From: Anaerobacillus sp.
GTDB taxonomy: Bacteria; Bacillota; Bacilli; Bacillales; Anaerobacillaceae
DNA: 7,745 nt
Direction of reading: 5' to 3'
NCBI GenBank assembly: GCA_007118195.1
Contig: SKSA01000367.1
Coordinates: 1 to 7,745 of the forward strand
Part shown: piece by piece, positions 1 through 5,873 of the stretch
How the letters are laid out: each line of letters begins with the position of its first letter
How positions within the stretch are numbered: position 1 is the first letter of the stretch
Notes under the pieces: model-generated
Seen by the model: only the letters and a program-made list of their open reading frames with translations
Told to the model about the DNA's origin: nothing
Database searches by the model: none
Made by a program: the position numbers and the translations under genes

Positions 1-36
1 AAGCCAATCCACTAATCGCTCTAAACGTTGATTCAT
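1..36 (-). CDS. Partial CDS (N-terminus only), possible Xaa-Pro dipeptidase (M24 family)
   Basis: Read leftward, an ATG at 36-34 opens a frame that runs off the window edge after 12 codons (MNQRLERLVDWL). A Shine-Dalgarno-like AGGAAGTG (plus-strand 43-50) sits six bases before the ATG, which supports a real start. The fragment resembles, from memory, the N-terminus of Bacillus M24 metallopeptidases annotated as Xaa-Pro dipeptidase, which I recall as a neighbour of ytkL in some Bacillus genomes. No catalytic residue lies in the visible part, so the product name is tentative. The gene is divergent from ytkL. Confidence 0.5.
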   Translation of the reverse strand, partial: MNQRLERLVDWL

Positions 37-174
37 TCAGATCACTTCCTATTTCAGTTTTTTATGTATGTATTAAACCTTACCATTTTTCGAGGCAATT
101 GTTAAATAACTCAGTCGTCAAATTACATGTTACAACATGGTGAGGGTAAACCGTTATAGTCGTTTTGTATGAAA

Positions 175-254
175 AAAAGGCGGATGATTTCATGAACGAG
201 CCTCTGAGATTCGATAGAAGGTCACAGCGAAGAGAAGGAAATCGTCCGCCTTTT
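175..254. repeat. Long terminator-like hairpin between divergent gene starts
   Basis: Arm AAAAGGCGGATGATTTC (175-191) pairs along 17 positions with GAAATCGTCCGCCTTTT (238-254), with one G-U pair at 185/244. The 46-base loop can form a minor inner stem (CCTCT 201-205 with AGAAGG 216-221, one bulged base). Read leftward, the stem is followed by seven Ts (complement of 172-178), the form of an intrinsic terminator. Read rightward, the T-run is only TTTT. Both flanking genes start from this gap, so it cannot be the end-of-gene terminator of either. It may end an unannotated leftward transcript, be a leader attenuator, encode a small structured RNA, or be a palindromic repeat. Confidence 0.7.
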
Positions 255-333
255 ACATATTAGATGGTGACGGAACATCGTCATGAAGATTGTATGGAAA
301 TACATTTTTTGAAAAATAAGCAGGATTTTTAAC

Positions 334-359
334 GTTTTAAATCGTAATTGTTTGTGTAT
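334..359 (+). promoter_or_regulatory. Candidate ytkL promoter, SigB-like
   Basis: GTTTTA (334-339), a 14-base spacer and GTGTAT (354-359) each differ by one base from the Bacillus SigB consensus GTTTAA / GGGTAT. An overlapping TATAAA (357-362) could instead serve as a SigA -10, but I see no good -35 for it. Either choice gives a leader of about 65 bases before the ytkL start. This is inferred from sequence match alone. Confidence 0.3.
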
Positions 360-432
360 AAAGGAAAGTGAAATTAAAAAGAAAAAAGCAACAGTCTTTT
401 AGTAACGAACAAATAAAAAGAGGAGTGATAGG

Positions 433-1119
433 ATGAAACTAACATATCATGGACATTCTGTAGTTCTTATTGAAACAAATGGTAAAAAGATTATTATTGA
501 TCCGTTCATCAATGGAAATGGACAAACGACGTTAAATGCGAGTGAGCTCGAAGTAGATGTGATTCTTCTTACTCATGGTCATAACGACCATGTCGGGGAT
601 ACGGTTCAACTAGCTAAAAAGAATAATGCCACCGTTGTCGCCCCGTTTGAACTTGCTACATATTTAGGATGGCAAGGGGTAAACGTTCATCCAATGCATA
701 TTGGTGGCGCCCATCAATTTGATTTTGGAACAGTTAAATTAACTCAAGCTTTCCACGGCTCCGCTTATGTCGAAGAAGAAACGAAGAAAATCGTTTATAC
801 AGGAATGCCTGCTGGAATTCTATTTTCAGCAGAAGGAAAAACCATCTACCATGCGGGAGATACAGCACTGTTTTCTGATATGAAAATAATCGGCGAACGA
901 AACAATGTCGATGTTGCCTTTCTACCGATCGGTGATAATTTCACCATGGGACCAGAGGATGCAGCAGTCGCAGCTTCATGGCTAAAAGCTAAAACGGTCG
1001 TACCAATTCATTACAATACATTCCCAGTCATTGAACAAGACCCGAAGGCTTTTGTTGCTATGCTTGAGTCTGGTGTTGAAGGAAATATGTTAGGCTCAGG
1101 GGAGACAATTGAGTTATGA
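433..1119 (+). CDS. ytkL: UPF0173 metallo-beta-lactamase-fold metal-dependent hydrolase
   Basis: A cytoplasmic 228-residue protein of the metallo-beta-lactamase fold, in the UPF0173 (YtkL) group, whose substrate is not established. The signature THGHNDH lies at residues 47-53 and gives metal ligands H48, H50, D52 and H53. Further expected ligands are H108 (in FHGS), D143 (in AGDT) and H193 (in PIHYN), so the dinuclear metal site is complete. Length matches the family (about 226-230 residues), and there is no signal peptide or membrane segment. The ATG at 433 follows AAAGAGGAGTGA (417-428) at proper spacing. It stands alone: a divergent gene lies upstream, and a repeat element and then a convergent gene lie downstream. 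Family assignment is secure; physiological role is unknown. Confidence 0.93.
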   Translation: MKLTYHGHSVVLIETNGKKIIIDPFINGNGQTTLNASELEVDVILLTHGHNDHVGDTVQLAKKNNATVVAPFELATYLGWQGVNVHPMHIGGAHQFDFGTVKLTQAFHGSAYVEEETKKIVYTGMPAGILFSAEGKTIYHAGDTALFSDMKIIGERNNVDVAFLPIGDNFTMGPEDAAVAASWLKAKTVVPIHYNTFPVIEQDPKAFVAMLESGVEGNMLGSGETIEL

Positions 1120-1179
1120 TGTAACCGTAACGAAATTAAAAATAATTAGTAACATGACTGATTTAATCACTTAATAATC

Positions 1180-1294
1180 GGGGAGTCCCAAAACAAAGTG
1201 TCAGACACCGTTAGGCACCAAAATAGACGGATGTTAAATCTATACATCTATATTTAGTAGTAACGCGTGGTATCAGACACTTTTGGGACACCCC
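1180..1294. repeat. Imperfect inverted-repeat element (MITE/REP-like), 115 bp
   Basis: The left end GGGGAGTCCCAAAA (1180-1193) is matched, inverted, by the right end TTTTGGGACACCCC (1281-1294) with one mismatch. After a four-base bulge (1194-1197), the pairing resumes from GTGTCAGACACC (1198-1209) to GGTATCAGACAC (1269-1280) with two mismatches. GTGTCAGACAC (1198-1208) is itself a perfect palindrome around a central A. About 59 bases lie between the arms, with a small inner stem GATGT/ACATC (1230-1234 with 1244-1248). No coding sequence is inside. As RNA the whole could fold into one long stem and might end ytkL transcription, since no classical terminator follows ytkL. No clear target-site duplication was seen. 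Confidence 0.7.
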
Positions 1295-1387
1295 AGCCCT
1301 ATTAAAGAAATTAGTACGTTTAACTAGTTGGAATAATTTTAACTGTATATAGAAAATAAACCTCTATTAATCATGGGTAAAATAAGG

Positions 1388-1413
1388 AACCGCTTACAAA
1401 AAAGTAAGCGGTT
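1388..1413 (-). terminator. Rho-independent terminator of the aspA-BCCT unit
   Basis: A perfect 10-bp stem, AACCGCTTAC (1388-1397) with GTAAGCGGTT (1404-1413), closes a six-base loop. Read leftward it begins five bases after the BCCT stop codon and is followed by the T-rich stretch CCTTATTTT. Position and structure fit an intrinsic terminator for the leftward transcript. Confidence 0.9.
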
Positions 1414-1418
1414 GGTAA

Positions 1419-2945
1419 TTATGCAGCTTTTTTGACTTTTTTTGCTTCAACTTCTTCATTTAATAGTGATTTAAGTAAGGAGTAGCACATTCCAATTGAG
1501 ATGATTGTAAAAGGAAGGGCGGTTAATAATGAGGCGGTTTGAAGACCTCTTAAGCCACTACTTATAATCAATACACCTGCAATTGCTGCTAACAAAACTC
1601 CCCAAATGATTTTAATAGCGAATGTTGGATTTAAGCTTCCATTAGTAGTCATCATTCCTAATACAAATGTTGCAGAGTCAGCAGATGTTATTAGGAATGT
1701 GATAATTAGTACAATCGCTATGATGGATAAAATATATCCAAGTGGTAAGTTTTCCAGCATTAAGAAAAGAGCACTTGTTAAATCGGTTTGTACATACTCT
1801 GAAATGGCGATACCTTGAAAAAGTTCCATGTGTATAGCAGTTCCACCAAAAATAGCCATCCATATACCAGCAACAGACCCCGGTATAATAAGAACTCCAA
1901 AAACAAATTCCCGAATTGTTCGGCCTCTGGAAACCCTTGCAACAAAAGTGCCAACAAAAGGTGACCATGAAATTACCCAAGCCCAATAAAAGATAGTCCA
2001 ATCCATAGCCCAGTTATCACCATTATATGGATTTAAAGGAAAAGTCATAGCGATTGAGTTTTTTAGGTAATCCCCAATACCTGTTGTAAATCCATTAAGT
2101 ATAAAAATAGTTGGACCAAGCAACAAAACAATAATCATTATACCTAGAGCCATCGTTAAATTGACATTACTAAGCACTTTTATACCACGATCCAACCCAG
2201 TTGTAGTGGAAATGAGGTATAAAACTAAGAGAGCTAATATAATAAGTAATTGTGTAAAAACAGTATTTGGAGTACTAAAAAGGTAACTAAGCCCACCATT
2301 AATTTGTAGAATTCCCATACCTAACGAAGTTGCAACTCCAGTGATCGTCGCTATAACGGCTAAGACATCAATTGTAGGTTTCAAAATACTATTTTTATTT
2401 TTTAAAATAGGGTCAAAGGCAGAACTAATCAGTCCTTTAGCCTGCTTCCTAAATTGAAAGTAACCGATTGCTAGGCCAATAACAGTAAAGATTGCCCATT
2501 GGTGGATTCCCCAATGAAACATCGAGTAGTTTATTGCGATTCGTGCGGCATCTGGTGATTGTGATACTGAGCCATCCGGTGGAGACATAAAATGCATCAT
2601 AGGTTCAGCAACCCCCCAGAAGACAAGACCTACACCAAATCCTGCACTAAAAAGCATTCCAATCCAAGTGAAAAATGAATATTTAGGCTTATCTTCATCT
2701 TTACCAAGTTTGATTTTGCCGTACTTGCTGAGTGCAAGGTAAAAGCAAAAGACAATAAAAAAAGCCGTTGAGATTAAATAAAACCACCCAAAATTATTTG
2801 TCGTAAAAGCAAAGATAATATTTGCATTGTTAGCTAGACTATCTGGTGCGAATGCCCCCCAAATAACAAAAAGAACTGTTATTATCATAGAAACCCAAAA
2901 AACAGAGCCTAAATTTATCCTGTTATCTTCCGTTGTTTTTTTCAT
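1419..2945 (-). CDS. BCCT-family transporter (betaine/carnitine/choline type), altered aromatic box
   Basis: A 508-residue integral membrane carrier of the BCCT family, which moves quaternary-ammonium or other zwitterionic compounds. About twelve hydrophobic segments run from residue 15 to 490. The signature WSPFVGTFVARVSRGRTIRE spans 327-346, with Trp residues at 321, 323 and 327. By analogy with BetP, the Na2-site residues T467/S468 correspond to T420/S421 (in FLITSADSA), which favours sodium coupling. BetP betaine-box residues W189, W194, Y197 and W374 appear as W145, W150, F153 and V324, so two of four differ. This suggests a substrate other than glycine betaine. The ATG at 2945 follows AAGGAGG (complement of 2951-2957) by five bases. 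It lies 124 bases after aspA on the same strand and ends at a strong terminator, so it is probably the second gene of an aspA-BCCT unit. Family certain; substrate unknown. Confidence 0.93.
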   Translation of the reverse strand: MKKTTEDNRINLGSVFWVSMIITVLFVIWGAFAPDSLANNANIIFAFTTNNFGWFYLISTAFFIVFCFYLALSKYGKIKLGKDEDKPKYSFFTWIGMLFSAGFGVGLVFWGVAEPMMHFMSPPDGSVSQSPDAARIAINYSMFHWGIHQWAIFTVIGLAIGYFQFRKQAKGLISSAFDPILKNKNSILKPTIDVLAVIATITGVATSLGMGILQINGGLSYLFSTPNTVFTQLLIILALLVLYLISTTTGLDRGIKVLSNVNLTMALGIMIIVLLLGPTIFILNGFTTGIGDYLKNSIAMTFPLNPYNGDNWAMDWTIFYWAWVISWSPFVGTFVARVSRGRTIREFVFGVLIIPGSVAGIWMAIFGGTAIHMELFQGIAISEYVQTDLTSALFLMLENLPLGYILSIIAIVLIITFLITSADSATFVLGMMTTNGSLNPTFAIKIIWGVLLAAIAGVLIISSGLRGLQTASLLTALPFTIISIGMCYSLLKSLLNEEVEAKKVKKAA

Positions 2946-2985
2946 ATACGCCTCCTTATTAATGCCGGATAAAAAATGTGATTTC

Positions 2986-3009
2986 TCTGATAGTTTATCA
3001 GATGATAAA
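2986..3009 (-). repeat. Two overlapping inverted repeats ahead of the BCCT gene
   Basis: TCTGATA (2986-2992) pairs with TATCAGA (2996-3002) around GTT. An alternative pairing joins TTTATC (2994-2999) with GATAAA (3004-3009) around AGAT. The two stems share bases 2994-3002 and so exclude each other. They lie 41 to 64 bases before the BCCT start, in the gap after aspA. No long T-run follows, so this is not a clear terminator. It may be an operator or an mRNA processing or attenuation element. Confidence 0.4.
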
Positions 3010-3069
3010 ATAAATTGAATAAAGAGTAGTTTAATTCCTGGATTTATTCGGTTTCTATAAAACTATCTG

Positions 3070-4485
3070 TTAGTTCTTAACTAAAAAACGACTTCCGGAA
3101 ATCCCAGGTGTGGTCATTTCAATAGGATCTAGTATATCTTTCAACTCACCGTTTGTAAATAATCCCCATTCTTCACAGACTTCGATAATTGTTTGGTTAG
3201 TTTTTATCGCTTCTTTTACTATTGAAGCTGCTTTTTCATAGCCCAGATGTGGATTTAGGGCAGTTATTACACCATAACTATTTTCGATGTATTCATTACA
3301 CATTTCGATATTCGCCTTCATATTAATAACCACATAACGATGAAATACATCAATAGCATTTTTTAGAATTTTTAATGATTGAAGCAGATTATGAGCTAAT
3401 ACTGGTACCATTACATTTAACTCAAATTGACCGGCTTCAGAAGCCATACTAATTGTTTGGTCATTTCCGATTACTTGAAAAGCTGTTTGATTTACCACCT
3501 CCACAACTACCGGATTTACTTTTCCTGGCATAATAGAGGAACCAGGTTGTCGTGGTGGTAGACTCAGTTCGTTTAAACCGGCATTAGGTCCTGAAGCCAT
3601 TAGGCGAATATCATTACAAATCTTTGATAGATTTAGAGAAAAAACCTTAAGGTTGGCCGATAAAGAAGTGTATGAATCTGTATTCTGTGTACTATCAACT
3701 AAGTTATGGGCAGTGTATAACGGGATATTTACTTGATCTATTAATTCAGTCGTTACTGTTTCAATATAATCAAGGTTTGCATTTAAGCCCGTCCCTACAG
3801 CTGTAGCTCCAAGATTAATAGCTAGTAGCCCTTTTGAAGCAAAGAGAATGCGCTCCTTATCTCGCCGTAATACTTCACAGTAGGCGTTAAACTCTTGACC
3901 AAGGCGTATAGGAACAGCGTCTTGTAAATGAGTTCTACCTAGTTTGATTACTGCATCAAATTCATGGGCTTTTTTTTCAAATCCATCAATTAATGAAGAG
4001 AGGTTGTTTACTAGTTCTATTGTTAATTTATAAGCGGCAATCTTTATTGCAGTTGGAACAGTATCATTGGTGGATTGTGACATATTTACATGGTTGTTTG
4101 GTGAACAATGGAAGTAATCTCCTTTTTCTTTTCCCATATATTCAAGAGCTAGGTTAGCTAATACTTCATTCATGTTCATATTAATTGATGTTCCTGCTCC
4201 ACCTTGAATGGCATCCACTAAGAATTGATCGTTGAATTTTCCTGATTTAATTTCATCAGCGGCTTTTATAAGGTTATTACCAATTTTAGTGTTGAGCATT
4301 CTCGTCTTCATGTTTGCGACTGCCGCGGCCTTTTTAATTTCCGCAAGAGCAGAAACTATCTCGTTATGAATGGGAGTTCCTGATATCGGGAAATTTTCAA
4401 TTGCTCTAAGAGTTTGAATCCCATAATATGCCTCGAGCGGTACTAGTTTTTCACCTAGGGAATCCTTTTCAGTACGGTAAGTCAA
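3070..4485 (-). CDS. aspA: Aspartate ammonia-lyase (aspartase)
   Basis: Cytoplasmic lyase that deaminates L-aspartate to fumarate and ammonium; the family works as a homotetramer. Counting from the TTG, the fumarase/aspartase signature GSSIMPGKVNP lies at residues 315-325 and holds the flexible GSS loop with the catalytic Ser. Other conserved blocks are TSINMNMNE (99-107), SQSTNDT (136-142) and GRTHLQDAVP (183-192). The 471-residue length fits bacterial aspartases (about 468-478). I chose the TTG at 4485-4483 because AAAGGGGGTG lies six bases before it and the product begins LTYRTEKDSLGEK, where the family begins. The frame stays open 48 codons further upstream to 4629, but that part is AT-rich and crosses the likely promoter. 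Its neighbours are a BCCT carrier downstream and a divergent EutB-like dehydratase, which fits amino-acid catabolism. Bacillus paralogues are also named ansB. Confidence 0.93.
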   Translation of the reverse strand: MTYRTEKDSLGEKLVPLEAYYGIQTLRAIENFPISGTPIHNEIVSALAEIKKAAAVANMKTRMLNTKIGNNLIKAADEIKSGKFNDQFLVDAIQGGAGTSINMNMNEVLANLALEYMGKEKGDYFHCSPNNHVNMSQSTNDTVPTAIKIAAYKLTIELVNNLSSLIDGFEKKAHEFDAVIKLGRTHLQDAVPIRLGQEFNAYCEVLRRDKERILFASKGLLAINLGATAVGTGLNANLDYIETVTTELIDQVNIPLYTAHNLVDSTQNTDSYTSLSANLKVFSLNLSKICNDIRLMASGPNAGLNELSLPPRQPGSSIMPGKVNPVVVEVVNQTAFQVIGNDQTISMASEAGQFELNVMVPVLAHNLLQSLKILKNAIDVFHRYVVINMKANIEMCNEYIENSYGVITALNPHLGYEKAASIVKEAIKTNQTIIEVCEEWGLFTNGELKDILDPIEMTTPGISGSRFLVKN

Positions 4486-4537
4486 TAAATTCACCCCCTT
4501 TCTTGAATGATAATTTTTCTTACTTATGTCTGATCTG

Positions 4538-4546
4538 AAGGTAACC
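4538..4546 (+). repeat. AAGGTAACC direct repeat, copy 1 (aspA side)
   Basis: AAGGTAACC occurs here with GATC a few bases before it (4532-4535). An identical 9-mer with GATC at a similar distance occurs at 4688-4696, exactly 150 bases away. Both are in the divergent region between aspA and the EutB-like gene. This copy lies in the probable aspA leader, downstream of its predicted promoter, where a bound repressor could act. A regulator-binding site is a guess. Confidence 0.4.
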
Positions 4547-4600
4547 ATTAGGTAAATGAGTATCTCTTTATTTGTTTGATAATTCAGAAGATACAGTTTA

Positions 4601-4629
4601 AATATAAACATATTAATAAATGTTAACAA
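4601..4629 (-). promoter_or_regulatory. Candidate SigA promoter for aspA
   Basis: Read leftward, TTGTTA (complement of 4624-4629), a 17-base spacer and TATATT (complement of 4601-4606) match the SigA consensus at 4/6 and 5/6 positions. The start of transcription would fall near 4594 and give a leader of about 110 bases. That leader begins with a possible weak stem, GTATCT (4560-4565 on the plus strand) with AGATAC (4589-4594). It also contains one copy of the AAGGTAACC repeat. Confidence 0.5.
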
Positions 4630-4678
4630 TAGTAAGACTGTATGAAGACTTTAATATTTTTTTATTCATTTTTACGAA

Positions 4679-4707
4679 TAGATCACTAAGGTAACCTCAT
4701 ATATACT
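4679..4707 (+). promoter_or_regulatory. Weak candidate promoter for the EutB-like gene
   Basis: TATACT (4702-4707) matches the SigA -10 at 5/6 positions. At 17 bases upstream, TAGATC (4679-4684) matches the -35 at only 3/6, as is common for promoters that need an activator. The AAGGTAACC repeat fills part of the spacer. The predicted start near 4714 would leave about 59 bases before the ATG. A start further upstream is equally possible and would bring the whole inverted-repeat structure into the RNA. Confidence 0.3.
4688..4696 (+). repeat. AAGGTAACC direct repeat, copy 2 (eutB side)
   Basis: Second copy of the 9-mer, preceded by GATC at 4681-4684. The core AGGTAACCT is an odd-length dyad (AGGT-A-ACCT). 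It lies inside the spacer of the weak candidate eutB promoter and is also one arm of the inverted repeat that reaches the eutB Shine-Dalgarno. Confidence 0.4.
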
Positions 4708-4770
4708 CGCTTTTAAATGGTAATGTTTATAGATTTCTAAACATTATTAAAAATTTTAGGGAGGTTGCCT
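4689..4770 (+). promoter_or_regulatory. Nested inverted repeats covering the eutB Shine-Dalgarno
   Basis: Outer arms AGGTAACCTC (4689-4698) and GAGGTTGCCT (4761-4770) can form ten continuous pairs, one of them G-U (4692/4767). The right arm overlaps the Shine-Dalgarno AGGGAGG (4758-4764). Inside lies TAATGTTTA (4721-4729) with TAAACATTA (4738-4746), nine perfect pairs, extendable by G-U, G-U and T-A to 4718/4749. If transcription starts upstream of 4689, the outer helix would hide the ribosome-binding site. If it starts near 4714, the repeats can act only as DNA sites, though the inner hairpin would still be in the RNA. Confidence 0.45.
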
Positions 4771-4772
4771 CT

Positions 4773-5771
4773 ATGGAGAAATCTTTTGAAGATATTACCA
4801 TCCGAAATATTTGGGAGGCCCGTAAAAGAATAGCAACGATTATTAATAAAACACCACTCATTAAGTCCACCATCCTTTCTGAAATAACGGGGAATACAGT
4901 TTATTTAAAGCTGGAAAATGTCCATGAAATTGGGGCTTTTAAGGTTAGAGGTGCTGCAAATAAAATTTTAAGTCTTACATCTAAACAACAAGAACGAGGA
5001 GTAACAACATTTTCCACGGGGAATCACGGTATGGCAGTAGCATATGTTGCCAATCAGCTAGGTATCAAGTCTGTTGTCTGTATTTCTAGAAGAGTGCCAA
5101 GAGTGAAAGTCGATAATCTTAAAAGATTAGGAGCACAGGTTGAAATCATTGGAGATAGCCAAGATGAAGCTGCAGAACGTTGTTATGAACTACAAAAAAC
5201 CCTTGGGCTAACGTTAATTAAACCTTTTGACGATCCAGATGTAATTGCGGGACAAGGGACGATAGGTCTTGAAATAATTGAAGAAAATCCAGAAGTTGAT
5301 ACAGTCGTCGTTCCATTGTCGGGTGGTGGCTTATTAGCAGGTGTTTCATTAGCTTTAAAATCTATGGATTCTTCTATTCAAGTAGCAGGTGTATCAATGG
5401 AACATGGGGCTGTAATGTATGAGAGTTTAAAAGTAAATAAACCAGTATTACTTAAAGAGGTAGAGACATTAGCAGATAGTTTGTTGGGAGGAATTGGTCT
5501 TAATAATCGTTATACATTTAACATGGTCAAAAAGTATATGGATGATGTTGTTCTTGTTACAGAAGAGGAGATTGCAGAGGGATTGATTTTTATGCTAGAT
5601 AAACATCGTATGGTAGTTGAGGGAGCTGCAGCAACAGGTGTTTCTACCGTATTAAAACAGAAATTAAAAAAAACTGGTAAAAATATTGTAGTTATTATTT
5701 CAGGGTGTAATGTTGACCTCTCAGTTGTGACAGATATTTCTGAAAATTATATTTCAAAAATAAAAAGCTAG
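4773..5771 (+). CDS. eutB: PLP-dependent dehydratase / ammonia-lyase, EutB (hydroxyectoine utilisation) type
   Basis: A 332-residue cytoplasmic fold-type II PLP enzyme of the threonine dehydratase/serine racemase superfamily, expected to release ammonia from a hydroxy- or amino-acid substrate. The PLP lysine is K57 in GAFKVRGA (54-61), the cofactor-binding STGNHG is at 81-86, the phosphate-binding loop SGGGLL is at 183-188, and SGCN (310-313) closes the site. The blocks PFDDPDVIAGQGTIGLE (151-167), SMEHGAVMYESL (208-219) and DSLLGGIGLNNR (235-246) are, as I recall them, characteristic of the EutB group and unlike ordinary IlvA or TdcB. No C-terminal ACT domain is present. The ATG at 4773 follows AGGGAGG (4758-4764). 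It is divergent from aspA and followed by a PucR regulator. The eutA, eutC and ectoine hydrolase/deacetylase genes are not visible, so the true substrate could be beta-hydroxyaspartate, threonine or serine. Superfamily is certain; the EutB assignment is probable. Confidence 0.8.
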   Translation: MEKSFEDITIRNIWEARKRIATIINKTPLIKSTILSEITGNTVYLKLENVHEIGAFKVRGAANKILSLTSKQQERGVTTFSTGNHGMAVAYVANQLGIKSVVCISRRVPRVKVDNLKRLGAQVEIIGDSQDEAAERCYELQKTLGLTLIKPFDDPDVIAGQGTIGLEIIEENPEVDTVVVPLSGGGLLAGVSLALKSMDSSIQVAGVSMEHGAVMYESLKVNKPVLLKEVETLADSLLGGIGLNNRYTFNMVKKYMDDVVLVTEEEIAEGLIFMLDKHRMVVEGAAATGVSTVLKQKLKKTGKNIVVIISGCNVDLSVVTDISENYISKIKS

Positions 5772-5798
5772 ACTGTGTAATTATTTTAAATGTATAAT
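5769..5798 (+). promoter_or_regulatory. Candidate SigA promoter for the PucR-family gene
   Basis: A perfect -10 TATAAT (5793-5798) has TAGACT (5769-5774, 4/6 match to TTGACA) 18 bases upstream. The -35 overlaps the TAG stop of the EutB-like gene. Transcription would start near 5805, directly at the palindrome 5807-5827. This suggests that the regulator can be expressed independently of the dehydratase gene. Confidence 0.45.
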
Positions 5799-5806
5799 TT
5801 GTATCA

Positions 5807-5827
5807 CAGAATACTATAAGTATTCTG
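5807..5827. promoter_or_regulatory. Perfect palindrome ahead of the PucR gene, candidate operator
   Basis: CAGAATACT (5807-5815) and AGTATTCTG (5819-5827) form a perfect nine-base dyad around ATA. It begins about eight bases after the TATAAT box, the usual place for a repressor site. No T-run follows (AAAGTAGGG), so it is not an intrinsic terminator. An mRNA 5' stabilising hairpin is the main alternative. Confidence 0.5.
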
Positions 5828-5873
5828 AAAGTAGGGAGGATGAAGTAGTGAGTTAGTTGGGGGTGATTATAGT

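Larger units (their letters stand above)
37..432. other. Divergent intergenic region, 396 bases, no gene seen
   Basis: No plausible coding frame with a ribosome-binding site was found here. It holds a long terminator-like hairpin (175-254), a short palindrome CATGTT-AC-AACATG (126-139), and promoter-like sequences for the two flanking genes. A weak leftward candidate is TTGCCT (complement of 93-98), 17 bases, TAATAC (complement of 70-75). A rightward candidate for ytkL is listed separately. The DNA between 255 and 330 shows nothing I can name. Confidence 0.6.

Noticed and set aside
1606..2001. Open frames of 70 codons (+) and 107 codons (-) inside the BCCT gene
   Set aside because: Both lie wholly within a well-supported membrane-transporter gene in other frames, have unnatural composition (the leftward one is Cys/Trp-rich) and lack ribosome-binding sites.
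2827..3018. 63-codon rightward frame over the BCCT start
   Set aside because: It is antisense to the N-terminus and leader of the transporter, with no convincing ribosome-binding site or recognisable product.
3070..3084. Palindrome TTAGTT-CTT-AACTAA at the aspA stop as its terminator
   Set aside because: It is short, AT-only apart from one pair per arm, overlaps the stop codon and lacks a following T-run. Read-through into the BCCT gene is more likely.
4486..4629. 48-codon N-terminal extension of aspartase reaching back to an ATG at 4629
   Set aside because: It has no ribosome-binding site, is AT-rich, overlaps the best aspA promoter, and is unlike aspartase N-termini. The TTG at 4485 has a strong AAAGGGGGTG at correct spacing.
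4630..4772. Sigma-54 (-24/-12) promoter for the catabolic gene
   Set aside because: No GG-N10-GC pair in a TGGCAC/TTGC context was found, and PucR-type regulators are not sigma-54 activators.
5807..5827. Intrinsic terminator after the EutB-like gene
   Set aside because: The stem is AT-rich and is followed by AAAGTAGGG rather than a T-run on the plus strand, and the dyad sits directly behind a TATAAT box.
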